A stretch of 64,000 nt of DNA from an uncultured Collinsella sp. (lineage in GTDB: Bacteria; Actinomycetota; Coriobacteriia; Coriobacteriales; Coriobacteriaceae), in assembly GCA_900541235.1 (NCBI GenBank), contig UQIW01000007.1, forward strand, positions 24,908-88,907, written 5' to 3'. Every line of letters starts with the position of its first letter. Position 1 is the stretch's first letter. Below are positions 15,498 through 23,315 of this stretch, piece by piece. A model generated the notes under the pieces. That model was not told the DNA's origin and searched no databases. It saw nothing but the letters and a program-made list of their open reading frames with translations. Position numbers and translations under genes: made by a program.

Positions 15498-17279
15498 TTA
15501 CTCGTTGAGTAGCCTTACGGCTTCGGCGGCCATGTTCTCGACCGTCATGCCGTTCTGAGCGAGCAGCTCGTTGGGGTCGTAGCGGTCGGGGAAGCCCTTG
15601 GCGATGCCGAAGGTGCGCGTGCGCAACGGCGTGCAGGCCAGATAGCACGCGACGCGCTCGCCCCAGCCACCGTCCAAGATGCCGTCCTCGAGGGTGACGA
15701 CAACGCGATGCTCGGCGGCAAGACTGTCGAGGAACTCACGGTCAAGCTCGGTTGCAAAGCGCGGGTTGACGAGCGTGGCCTCGATACCGTACTCGGCAGC
15801 CAAGCGGTTTGCCACGCGCTCGCCCAGCTCAAAGAAATCGCCAAGCGCGAGCACGGCAACGTCGCGGCCCTGACGCACCACGTTGTAGCGAACGGCACTG
15901 TAGTCGGTGTCTTCGGCAGGCGCAAGGTCGGGACGGCTTACCAAGCCAATGCCCGGTACGCGGATCGCCGCGGGATGCTCGCGGTGGTCGAGCGACCAGC
16001 TCAGCATGGACAGATATTCCTCCATGCAGGCCGGCGCCAAGTAGTGCATGTTGGGAAGACCGCCCAACATGGAAATATCAAAGAACGAAAGGTGCGTCTC
16101 GGACGTGGTGCCAAAGATTGACGCACCAAACACCAAAATGGTTGCCGGGGCGTCGTTGAGGCACAGGTCGTGCCACAGCTCGTCGTAAGCGCGCTGCAAA
16201 AACGTGCCGTACACACCAAAGACTGGCTTGGCGCCCGAGCGCGCAAGCGCGGTGGCAAAGGTCACGGCGTGCTCCTCGGCAATGCCCACATCGACGAACT
16301 GTTTGCCGGCGGCAGCGCGAAGCTCGGGTGTAAAGCCCATGATGTAGGGCGTGGCGGCCGTGATGCCCACGACCTGCGAATCGCGCTCGATGGCGGCGCT
16401 GAGCGCCTCGCCCGTAATGTCGGCATAGGTGCGCGGCGCAGGCTCGCTCGGATGGCCCGGGCAGAGCTTGCGTCCAGTTGCCATGTCAAACGGACCCACG
16501 TGATGCCAGCGTTCGGGGTCGTTCTGGGCTGGCTCAAAGCCCTTGCCCTTGGCGGTGGAGACGTGCAGCACGATGGGATGATCGATATTGCGCAGTTCCT
16601 GCAACGCGTCGACGAGGGCCAACACGTCGTTACCGGCGTCCAGATAGCGGTAGTCGAGCCCCATCGCGCGGAAAACGTTGCGCTCACAGGTACCGTTGCT
16701 GGCTCGCAGCTCGGCCAGATTGCGATACAGGCCGCCATGGTTCTCGGCAATGGACTGGTCGTTATCGTTGACGATGATGATCAGGTTGCTATCGAGTTCG
16801 GCGGCATTGTTAAAGCCCTCAAACGCCAAGCCGCCCGAAAGCGAGCCGTCGCCAATGATGGTGATGACGTTGTAGCTGTCGCCCGCCAGATCGCGGGCGT
16901 GTGCCAAGCCGCAGCCCAGGCTCACCGATGTGGAGGTGTGGCCCATGGCGAACAGGTCGTGCTCGGACTCGTCGGGATTGGCAAAGCCAGAAGCCTCGCC
17001 AAAACGTTCCGGATCGATATAGGTATACGCGCGCCCGGTCAGCGCCTTGTGGGCGTAGGTCTGGTGCGAAACGTCAAAGACAATCTTGTCGATAGGGGAG
17101 TTAAACACGCGATGAAGCGCAACCGTAAGCTCAACGACGCCCAGGTTGGGGGCAACGTGTCCGCCGACAGCGGCGGAGCTTTCGAGGATGGCGTGGCGAA
17201 TCTCGCCGCAGAGCAGCGGAAGCTCGGCGCGGTCGAGAGCCTTGACGTCCTCGGGCGTTGTCGTTTGCGTAAGCAGCAT
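15498..17279 (-). CDS. dxs: 1-deoxy-D-xylulose-5-phosphate synthase
   Basis: A thiamine-diphosphate enzyme joining pyruvate and glyceraldehyde 3-phosphate, the first step of the MEP isoprenoid pathway. At 593 residues it is somewhat shorter than E. coli Dxs (620). The TPP motif GDGSLSGGLAFEGFNNA, the early SHQTYAHK His region, AKGKGFEPAQNDPERWHHVGPFD, and the transketolase Glu in DVGIAEEHAVTFA are all visible. The loop after HKALTGR is shortened, so a diverged paralogue is possible. GGAG lies 13 bases before the start. Monocistronic, with its own terminator. Confidence 0.87.
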   Translation of the reverse strand: MLLTQTTTPEDVKALDRAELPLLCGEIRHAILESSAAVGGHVAPNLGVVELTVALHRVFNSPIDKIVFDVSHQTYAHKALTGRAYTYIDPERFGEASGFANPDESEHDLFAMGHTSTSVSLGCGLAHARDLAGDSYNVITIIGDGSLSGGLAFEGFNNAAELDSNLIIIVNDNDQSIAENHGGLYRNLAELRASNGTCERNVFRAMGLDYRYLDAGNDVLALVDALQELRNIDHPIVLHVSTAKGKGFEPAQNDPERWHHVGPFDMATGRKLCPGHPSEPAPRTYADITGEALSAAIERDSQVVGITAATPYIMGFTPELRAAAGKQFVDVGIAEEHAVTFATALARSGAKPVFGVYGTFLQRAYDELWHDLCLNDAPATILVFGASIFGTTSETHLSFFDISMLGGLPNMHYLAPACMEEYLSMLSWSLDHREHPAAIRVPGIGLVSRPDLAPAEDTDYSAVRYNVVRQGRDVAVLALGDFFELGERVANRLAAEYGIEATLVNPRFATELDREFLDSLAAEHRVVVTLEDGILDGGWGERVACYLACTPLRTRTFGIAKGFPDRYDPNELLAQNGMTVENMAAEAVRLLNE

Positions 17280-17506
17280 CGTTGTGGGTTACTCCATGCG
17301 AATCGAGCGCCGGCGCTCCCTCGGCCGACACAATTGCACAAGACAGTCTCGCACATTTTGGCGTTTGATATGTGACGGCGGCGCGGTAATTCGACAACTG
17401 GTGGGGCAAAACGTTTTGTCCGATGCCATACTGATAGATTCGATGATGATTTTTTCAATACGTGCAGGCCGTGGCTTGCCGCCGTGAGCCGCTGGAAGGA
17501 GGCAGC

Positions 17507-18043
17507 ATGTCCGATGCCGTTCGTGCCGAGAAAATCGCGCACGAGGTCGACGATGCCGCCCGCCAGCTCGCCCAGGCGGGCCGCTTGGACCTGACGCGCG
17601 AGTTTATCCAGCATGGCGACGTGACGGTCTATGCACATGTGACCTCGGTGGCACGGGCAAGTCTGTCCTTTGCCGAGCACTTGGGCCGTGCTGGCATTTC
17701 GATCGACCGTGCCTCGCTGCTGCGCGGGGCCTTGCTGCACGACTACTTTCTCTATGATTGGCACGACCCCGACCCGAGCCATCGACTGCACGGATTTCGA
17801 CATCCGTTTTTTGCCCTGGCGCGTGCCGAGGAAGATTTTGAGCTGACGCCGCGAGAGCGGAATATTATCGTGCGGCATATGTTTCCGCTGGTGCCGGTGC
17901 CGCCGACGTGTCGCGAGGCGTGGATTGTTTGTCTGGCGGATAAATGGTGTGCTCTGCGTGAGACGGTCGCCGGCCGCCTGCCGCGCAAGGACGAGACGGA
18001 CGATAGCGTGAGTAAAGCATCGAGTGAAAAGAGGAGAGGGTAG
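17507..18043 (+). CDS. HD-domain hydrolase
   Basis: A 178-residue cytosolic metal-dependent phosphohydrolase of the HD superfamily. The motif order is His in YAHVTSVAR, His-Asp in LLHDYFLYDWHD, a further His in FRHPFF, a His in RHMFPL, and Asp in LADKWCA. The true nucleotide substrate is unknown. The start at 17507 follows GGAAGGAGG. The stop is three bases from the next gene's GTG, so they share a transcript with a CmpB-like membrane protein. Confidence 0.83.
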   Translation: MSDAVRAEKIAHEVDDAARQLAQAGRLDLTREFIQHGDVTVYAHVTSVARASLSFAEHLGRAGISIDRASLLRGALLHDYFLYDWHDPDPSHRLHGFRHPFFALARAEEDFELTPRERNIIVRHMFPLVPVPPTCREAWIVCLADKWCALRETVAGRLPRKDETDDSVSKASSEKRRG

Positions 18044-18046
18044 ACG

Positions 18047-19066
18047 GTGGGGACCGCAATCGACATGTCCTTTGACGGCGCGACGCTTGCCGCCTGCCCG
18101 CTTTCGGCACTGGTGCTCTCGTTTGCCTTCTACGGTTTTTGCGGCTGGGCATGGGAATCGACAGTCTGCGCCATGCTCAACCACGGACGCTTTGCCAACA
18201 GCGGCTTTTTGCTGGGACCGTGTTGCCCTATCTATGGCGCGGGCGGCATTGCCTGCTGGCTGCTGTTGCGCGGGATTCCGGATGCCCCGAGCCAGTTTGT
18301 CGCTGCAGCGCTCGTATGCAGCGTGATTGAGTACAGCGTAGGCGTGCTGTTGGAAAAAACAACGGGCGCTCGCTTTTGGGACTATTCGCATCTGCCGTTT
18401 AACCTGCACGGACGTATCTGTCTGTACTGGGCCTGCGCGTTTGGCCTGGGTGCGTTGTGCATTTGCCGTTTAGTGGAGCCGGCATTGCTGGGGCTGCTTG
18501 GCCATCTGCCGGTGCTGATTGTGCGGTTGTCCGCCTTTATCGTCGCGGTCGCGATGATGGTCGACGCGTTGTGCTCATTGGCGAGCTGGCGGCGTCTGTC
18601 TGATCAGCTGGAGCGCGTCCGGGCCGACCTTGCCGACCGCATCAACGAGTCGCTTGCCGACGCGTCCGACTCAATGCTCGAGCGCATTCCCGAATCGACG
18701 ATTGACTCGGTGGCACAGACGCATATCCGCAGCCGTGCCGTTAACGCGTGGCTGGCCGAGCTGGGTGACGCGACGCTCGATGCCCTGCGCGAGAAGGCTT
18801 CGATGCCGACGTTTATCTCGGACGGCGCTCGCGGTCTGGCGCTTGCCGCCCGCCGCGTGGCCGATGCCGCGCCGAGCATGCCGCGTCCGTCGCTCAGTCG
18901 TCGCCTTGCCGGTAAGCGCATGAGCCGTCCGGTACCGAGTGTGTCACTCAGTCGTCGTGACCTGCGCTTTTTCAATGCCTTCCCGCGTCTGCGCATCAAT
19001 CGCTACGAAGGTGTCATTCGAGCAACTAATCTCCGCGACCGCGCCCACGAGCTGTTTCGGCGCTAG
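18047..19066 (+). CDS. CmpB-like membrane protein (putative ABC transporter type IV permease family)
   Basis: A 339-residue protein whose first 170 residues hold four or five membrane helices with the family motifs FYGFCGWAWESTVC, GFLLGPCCPIYG, EKTTGARFWDYSHLPFNLHGRICL. This pattern matches the PF06541-type family, common next to HD-domain genes in anaerobes; its biochemical role is not established. The C-terminal half is cytoplasmic, helical and Arg/Ser-rich. The start is a GTG six bases after GAGGAGAGGG, three bases past the HD gene stop. Confidence 0.75.
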   Translation: MGTAIDMSFDGATLAACPLSALVLSFAFYGFCGWAWESTVCAMLNHGRFANSGFLLGPCCPIYGAGGIACWLLLRGIPDAPSQFVAAALVCSVIEYSVGVLLEKTTGARFWDYSHLPFNLHGRICLYWACAFGLGALCICRLVEPALLGLLGHLPVLIVRLSAFIVAVAMMVDALCSLASWRRLSDQLERVRADLADRINESLADASDSMLERIPESTIDSVAQTHIRSRAVNAWLAELGDATLDALREKASMPTFISDGARGLALAARRVADAAPSMPRPSLSRRLAGKRMSRPVPSVSLSRRDLRFFNAFPRLRINRYEGVIRATNLRDRAHELFRR

Positions 19067-19111
19067 CCGGGACGGGCGCACTCACGGCCCCCTTGCTCGC
19101 GTATTTCCCGT

Positions 19112-19160
19112 CCGTTTCGCGTCCGTTGCCGTGCCGTTTCCAAGATTGCGGCACCGTTTC
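19112..19160 (-). promoter_or_regulatory. GlnR-box-like repeat array upstream of amt
   Basis: On the minus strand GAAAC, GCAAC and GAAAC occur at 19136-19140, 19125-19129 and 19114-19118 with exactly six bases between units (11-bp period). A fourth GAAAC lies at 19156-19160. The spacing matches the GTnAC-n6-GAAAC half-site pattern known for the actinobacterial nitrogen regulator GlnR. The array ends about 105 bases before the amt start. Confidence 0.45.
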
Positions 19161-19264
19161 CATTCGACAACGCAGCGTTTAACAACGCCGTATCTGGTCT
19201 ACACCAGTTGCCCCTCGGCCGCATTATGGGCGCCGACAACGTTCATGCGATCAAGGGGGAGCGA

Positions 19265-20542
19265 ATGTACGATACGGGATCGACAACGTTTATGCTCATC
19301 TGCACCATGCTCGTGTTTTTAATGACACCGGGTCTGGCGTTTTTCTATGGCGGCCTGTCCAGGCGCAAAAATGTCATCAACACCATGCTCATGTGCTTTG
19401 GCGCCATTGGCCTGGTTGGTGTGCTGTGGATTGTTGCCGGCTGGTCGCTGGCCTACGGCGGCGACGGTTCCAGCCCGTTTATTGGAGGCCTTGACCAGCT
19501 GCTGTGCCTTCCGGTGCTCAACCAGGTGCTGCAGGCGGCCGAGGGCAATGCCACTGACGGCGCCGTCTACCCTCAGATCATCAACATCGCCTTTCAGATG
19601 GCATTTGCCATGATCACTGCTGCTATCGTCACGGGCAGCCTGGCCGGCCGCGTTAAGTTTGGTGCCATGACGGCCTTCCTGGGCATTTGGCTGCTCGTGG
19701 TCTATGCGCCGCTCGCCCACATGGTCTGGGGCGGCGATGGCTCCTTTATCGGCGACATCATCGGAGCGCTCGACTTTGCCGGCGGCGACGTGGTACACAT
19801 TTCGTCCGGTCTGACGGGCCTGATTCTCTGCTTAATGCTCGGCCGCCGTCGCGGTTTTGGCATGGTGAGCTACCGTCCGCATAACGTGCCGTTTGTGGCG
19901 CTGGGCGCCGGCCTGCTTTGGTTTGGCTGGTTTGGCTTTAACGGCGGCAGCGAGTTTAATGCCGACGCCGTTGCGGCACTCGCCATCCTCAACACCGTGA
20001 CGGCCAGCGCGGCGGGCATGGTCTCGTGGCTTGCCGTCGAGCGCGTGCATACCGGCCGCCCCACGCTGGTGGGTGCCAGCACCGGTCTGGTTGCGGGCCT
20101 TGTGGTGGTCACGCCCGGCGTGGGCTTTGTCGAGCCATGGGCGGCGCTGGTCATGGGCCTGATCGTCTCACCTGTCTGCTACCTGGCCATCAGCCATCTT
20201 AAGACCAAGTTTGGCTACGACGATGCACTCGATGCGTTTGGTTGCCACGGTATCGGCGGAATATTGGGCGGCGTGCTCACGGGCCTGTTCTGCGTGCCGG
20301 AGCTCTCGTGGACCGGTAAGGGCGGCCTGTTCTACACGGGCGACGTGTCGCTGCTCATCTCGCAGATTTTGGGCATTGTGGTGACGGTCGCTATTGTACT
20401 GGTGCTCGACTTGGTGATCGCCGCGGTGGTCAAGGCGCTGTTCCACGGCAGCCTGCGCGTGGACGAGGCCGACGAGGCACTGGGCTTGGATGCGAGCCAA
20501 CACGGCGAGAGCGCTTATCCCTCGTTCTCCGGACTTGATTAG
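19265..20542 (+). CDS. amt: Ammonium transporter
   Basis: A 425-residue Amt/Rh-family channel with about eleven membrane helices that imports ammonium. Family signatures include GLAFFYGGLSRRKNVINTMLM at the N-terminus, VVYAPLAHMVWGGDG, AGGDVVHISSGLTGLI (first pore His) and DALDAFGCHGIGGILGGVLTGLF (second pore His). The start at 19265 follows AAGGGGGAG; an earlier ATG adds 19 residues with no membrane or family character. The PII gene lies about 210 bases downstream, the classic amt-glnK pairing. A long palindrome begins within the stop codon. Confidence 0.93.
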   Translation: MYDTGSTTFMLICTMLVFLMTPGLAFFYGGLSRRKNVINTMLMCFGAIGLVGVLWIVAGWSLAYGGDGSSPFIGGLDQLLCLPVLNQVLQAAEGNATDGAVYPQIINIAFQMAFAMITAAIVTGSLAGRVKFGAMTAFLGIWLLVVYAPLAHMVWGGDGSFIGDIIGALDFAGGDVVHISSGLTGLILCLMLGRRRGFGMVSYRPHNVPFVALGAGLLWFGWFGFNGGSEFNADAVAALAILNTVTASAAGMVSWLAVERVHTGRPTLVGASTGLVAGLVVVTPGVGFVEPWAALVMGLIVSPVCYLAISHLKTKFGYDDALDAFGCHGIGGILGGVLTGLFCVPELSWTGKGGLFYTGDVSLLISQILGIVVTVAIVLVLDLVIAAVVKALFHGSLRVDEADEALGLDASQHGESAYPSFSGLD

Positions 20543-20645
20543 CAGCTTCCCCAAGCACCGCACCTTGCCGTTCAATCGTCGCTCACGTACTTAAGTACGC
20601 TTCGCTCCTCTTTCACGGCAATCTGCGGCACTTGGGAAACCTGCT
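20541..20645 (+). repeat. Nested palindromic element, family II, starting in the amt stop codon
   Basis: Left arm 20541-20571 and right arm 20615-20645 pair over 31 positions with mismatches only at regularly spaced sites. Inside lies GTACTTAAGTAC (20587-20598). The segments flanking the inner part, TCAATCGTCG and CTCCTCTTTC, are identical to those of the element at 4118-4221 read on the minus strand. A partial copy of its right end appears at about 20686-20708. Confidence 0.75.
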
Positions 20646-20753
20646 AAGACCAGTCAGTTGAACTTTTTGATCTCTGAGGTTGGTTTGCGGCACCTGGAAA
20701 ACCCGTGCCATGTGAGGGACAATTCATTTCTTTATTAAAGAGAGGAATTCACT

Positions 20754-21092
20754 ATGAAGAAGATTACGGCGATCGTTCGTGCTGAGAAACTTGAGGTTCT
20801 TAAAGACGCGCTGTTTGCTGCTGATGTTCGCGGTATGACTATCAACCAGGTGCAGGGTTGCGGCGCACAGCATGGCTGGAAGGAATACGTGCGCGGCAAC
20901 GAGTTGCTTGTCAACACGATCCCTAAGGTACAGTTCACCCTTATTTGCGCCGACGAGCATGTCGACGGCATTGTCGAGATTATCTGCAACGCCGCACGCA
21001 CCGGAGCCGTCGGCGATGGCAAGATCTGGGTCGAGCCGGTCGAGGAAGTCATCAGCATCCGTACCGGCGAACACGGCCCCGCCGCGGTGTAG
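20754..21092 (+). CDS. glnK: PII nitrogen regulatory protein
   Basis: A 112-residue trimeric PII protein that senses 2-oxoglutarate and ATP/ADP and usually blocks the adjacent Amt channel. The ends are canonical: MKKITAIVRAEKLEVLKDAL, and ARTGAVGDGKIWVEPVEEVISIRTGE. The T-loop reads QHGWKEYVRGNEL. Aligned on RGxE, the position of the uridylylated Tyr51 of enteric PII is Val, with a Tyr one place earlier. Regulation is therefore probably by ligand binding or a different modification. AGAGAGGAA precedes the start. Co-transcription with amt would have to cross the palindrome between them. Confidence 0.93.
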   Translation: MKKITAIVRAEKLEVLKDALFAADVRGMTINQVQGCGAQHGWKEYVRGNELLVNTIPKVQFTLICADEHVDGIVEIICNAARTGAVGDGKIWVEPVEEVISIRTGEHGPAAV

Positions 21093-21173
21093 GACAATCT
21101 TTCGCCTGACGGGCGCGCCTCTCTCGGGGCGCGCCCGTTCTCGTCTACAATATCGTGCAGACGAAGGAGAGGC

Positions 21174-22037
21174 ATGCCCATGATCAAGATGTTTGCGAGT
21201 GACTTAGACGGAACGCTGCTGAATGCCCTACACGAGGCCGACGGAACCATCCGCCGCGCCATTCGCGAGCTGACCGAAGCCGGGCTGCATGTGGTTCCCG
21301 CGACCGGACGCTCGACGCTGCCGATCGGCGAGCATGGCTTCACAGGTCTGGCACTCGACGCCTGCTGCTCCAACGGATCCATCGTGCGCGACAGCCATGG
21401 TGAGGTGCTCAAGACCTGGACCATCGACCCGCAGGTTACCGAGGAGCTGCTCAAAGCGTTCCCGGACATTTGCTTCGACTGCTCCACGCCCGACGGCATG
21501 TTCTCGAGCGGTTCGTTCGAGATGCACCAGGCGGGCTTTAAAAAGGACAGTCCTATCAAGCGCATCGTGATGCGCGGCATGCGTGCACGTGGCGGGTATC
21601 ACGAGGAACAGTATTTCGACCAGTCGATCGGTGACATCCTGCGTCATGACGTGTGCAAAATCAACTGCCGCGTGACCTCGCCCGAGCTGGAGCGCGACCT
21701 TAAGGCATATTTGGCTGAGCGATCGGACCGTGTGGTCAACGCGCCGTTCGATCCGGTGATGTTCGAGATCACGGACGTGGCGTGCAACAAGGGCGAGAGC
21801 GTGGCGTGGCTGGCGGGCTACTACGGTATTGCCGAGGACGAGGTCGCGGTCTACGGCGACGGCGGCAACGACATTGCCATGCTCAAACGCTTCCGCCACA
21901 GCTACGCGACCAAAAACGCAAGCGATGCCGCCAAGGCCGCCGCGAGCGCGACCATCGGCAGCTGCATGGTCCACGCCGTCCCCAAACACATGCTCGCCAC
22001 CATGCACAAGCAAAATTCCCGCACCGTCATCGAATAA
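21174..22037 (+). CDS. Cof-type HAD-IIB phosphatase
   Basis: A 287-residue haloacid dehalogenase-like phosphatase. Motif I is FASDLDGTLLNA (nucleophile Asp), motif II is in PATGRS, and motif IV is VAVYGDGGNDIAML, with a type IIB cap domain between. Such enzymes dephosphorylate sugar phosphates, nucleotides or cofactors; the substrate is not predictable. AAGGAGAGGC precedes the ATG at 21174; an ATG two codons later is possible. A hairpin of the GGGACAG family abuts its stop. Confidence 0.87.
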   Translation: MPMIKMFASDLDGTLLNALHEADGTIRRAIRELTEAGLHVVPATGRSTLPIGEHGFTGLALDACCSNGSIVRDSHGEVLKTWTIDPQVTEELLKAFPDICFDCSTPDGMFSSGSFEMHQAGFKKDSPIKRIVMRGMRARGGYHEEQYFDQSIGDILRHDVCKINCRVTSPELERDLKAYLAERSDRVVNAPFDPVMFEITDVACNKGESVAWLAGYYGIAEDEVAVYGDGGNDIAMLKRFRHSYATKNASDAAKAAASATIGSCMVHAVPKHMLATMHKQNSRTVIE

Positions 22038-22066
22038 TGTGACAAAGGGACAGCCCCTTTTTCACG
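22038..22066 (+). repeat. GGGACAG-core hairpin abutting the HAD stop codon
   Basis: TGTGACAAAGGG - ACAG - CCCCTTTTTCACG begins on the base after the TAA. The arms have two mismatches. The same TGTGACAAAGGGAC arm recurs as a perfect palindrome at 22473-22501. It may act as a terminator for the HAD gene. Confidence 0.7.
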
Positions 22067-22098
22067 AGAACCCTGCACCTTTGGCATGCGAACATATA

Positions 22099-22128
22099 TT
22101 CGTATATATAACTAAGTTTTGATAGAAT
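22099..22128 (+). promoter_or_regulatory. Promoter for the toxin-like peptide
   Basis: TTCGTA (22099-22104) and an extended -10 TGATAGAAT (-10 TAGAAT, 22123-22128) are spaced by 18 bases in an AT-rich patch, 65 bases before the small ORF. Confidence 0.5.
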
Positions 22129-22192
22129 CGGTATCGTTGACGGCAGCTCCGTGTGTCGGGCAGCGCCCTCCATCTGATGGGAGGTGATGCCC

Positions 22193-22318
22193 ATGACCGA
22201 TTTGATTGATTTCGTGAGACTTCTGACCGCTTTGGTCTCGTTCTTCACGGCACTTGTCGGCCTTTCCGAGGCACTCAAGCAGCGTTCGAAGCGCAACAGA
22301 AGGGGTCGCCGCCGCTAA
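22193..22318 (+). CDS. Small hydrophobic, Arg-tailed peptide (type I toxin / holin-like toxin candidate)
   Basis: A 41-residue peptide, MTDLIDFVRLLTALVSFF at its start, with one hydrophobic segment (about residues 4-25) and a strongly basic tail ending RRGRRR. It follows a perfect ribosome-binding region (GGGAGGTGATGCCC), has its own promoter-like boxes, and is followed by a hairpin at 22344-22378. This size, layout and leader resemble Firmicutes type I toxins and Hol_Tox-family peptides, which are normally silenced by an antisense RNA; I cannot see that RNA directly. The function is inferred. Confidence 0.6.
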   Translation: MTDLIDFVRLLTALVSFFTALVGLSEALKQRSKRNRRGRRR

Positions 22319-22343
22319 GGCGTTGACCCCCTAATGCAAACAA

Positions 22344-22378
22344 CGGCGCTGCCCAGCTTTCCAGAACTTGGGCTGCCG
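22344..22378 (+). terminator. Hairpin behind the toxin-like ORF
   Basis: CGGC..TGCCCA and TGGGC.GCCG form an imperfect stem about 25 bases past the stop. It resembles the 3-prime hairpin of type I toxin messages. Confidence 0.45.
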
Positions 22379-22472
22379 TCGACACTATTCTACCCACGAA
22401 TGACATTTTGAACAATCGGCAATGCCGCTTCAAAAGCCAGGCACAACTGGCACAACCTAGGCGGTCGCTGAA

Positions 22473-22501
22473 TGTGACAAAGGGACCGTCCCTTTGTCAC
22501 A
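22473..22501. repeat. Perfect 29-bp palindrome, GGGAC family
   Basis: TGTGACAAAGGGAC, a central C, and the exact complement. The arm repeats the one at 22038. It sits just upstream of the TetR gene promoter and could be a terminator for either direction or part of the regulator's control region. Confidence 0.75.
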
Positions 22502-22520
22502 ACCCAAATATTGCCTTTAC

Positions 22521-22549
22521 GTGTTGATGCACACGGTGTGCAATAATAC
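22521..22549 (+). promoter_or_regulatory. Promoter and candidate operator of the TetR gene
   Basis: TAATAC (22544-22549) is a good -10 with GTGTTG 17 bases upstream. The spacer contains the perfect palindrome TGCACACGGTGTGCA (22528-22542), placed where a TetR dimer would block RNA polymerase. Autoregulation is inferred. Confidence 0.55.
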
Positions 22550-22593
22550 TCGCACTGTGTAATAGCGCACAGGCTGAGTAACAAGGAGGACGC

Positions 22594-23304
22594 TTGTCCC
22601 AGCTCGAGAAATGCGATCGCCGGTCCCTTCGCTCGCAGCGTGCCCTTCGCCAGGCGCTTGCCAGCGAGCTTGCCGAAAGCGGCGACCTTTCGCGCATTAA
22701 CGTCGCGTCGCTCACCGAGCGCGCCGGTCTTACGCGCCGTACGTTCTATTCGCACTACCGCGATATCCCCGACTTTATCAGCCAGATCGAGAACGGCCTG
22801 CTTGCCGAGATTCGTGAGCGGGTGGAGCTTATCACCGCAGCTCAATTACCCGATCTTTACCGCAACATCGACGAGCTCGAGCCGGCACCCGGTTCGGTTG
22901 AGCTGCTTCGCTATCTTGCGGCTAATCGCGACCTTATCGGGGCCCTGCTGGGCCCGGGCGGCGACCCCGCCTTTATTAAAAAGATCATCGATACCGCACG
23001 CGAGGCCGTGGTGCCGCGTGCACAGACGGGCATTTTGGGCTTGGCGCTGGGCACCTTCTTTGACTACTACGTCACCTATGTCGTGAGTGCCGAGGTCGGC
23101 ATGATCCAACGTTGGTTTGAGCGTGACCTTTCTGAATCGCCCGAGACCATGGCGCGCATTATGACAGTCATCGCCTTTGTGCGCCCCGGCGACCTGTATG
23201 GCCAACCCATCGATATCAACGTGCCGGAATACGGCATGAAGCTATTGAATCTGCAGCTCGAGGACGCGGTCGACACCACCGCAACCGTCGAGTCCAACAA
23301 CTAA
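22594..23304 (+). CDS. TetR/AcrR family transcriptional regulator
   Basis: A 236-residue DNA-binding regulator. The N-terminal helix-turn-helix is recognisable in SRINVASLTERAGLTRRTFYSHYRDIPDFI (about residues 33-62), followed by a helical ligand and dimer domain with no recognisable specificity. The start is a TTG four bases after AAGGAGGA. The stop lies 11 bases from the giant activase gene, so it probably controls that gene and itself, through the palindrome in its promoter. Confidence 0.85.
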   Translation: MSQLEKCDRRSLRSQRALRQALASELAESGDLSRINVASLTERAGLTRRTFYSHYRDIPDFISQIENGLLAEIRERVELITAAQLPDLYRNIDELEPAPGSVELLRYLAANRDLIGALLGPGGDPAFIKKIIDTAREAVVPRAQTGILGLALGTFFDYYVTYVVSAEVGMIQRWFERDLSESPETMARIMTVIAFVRPGDLYGQPIDINVPEYGMKLLNLQLEDAVDTTATVESNN

Positions 23305-23315
23305 GAGGAGAGACA

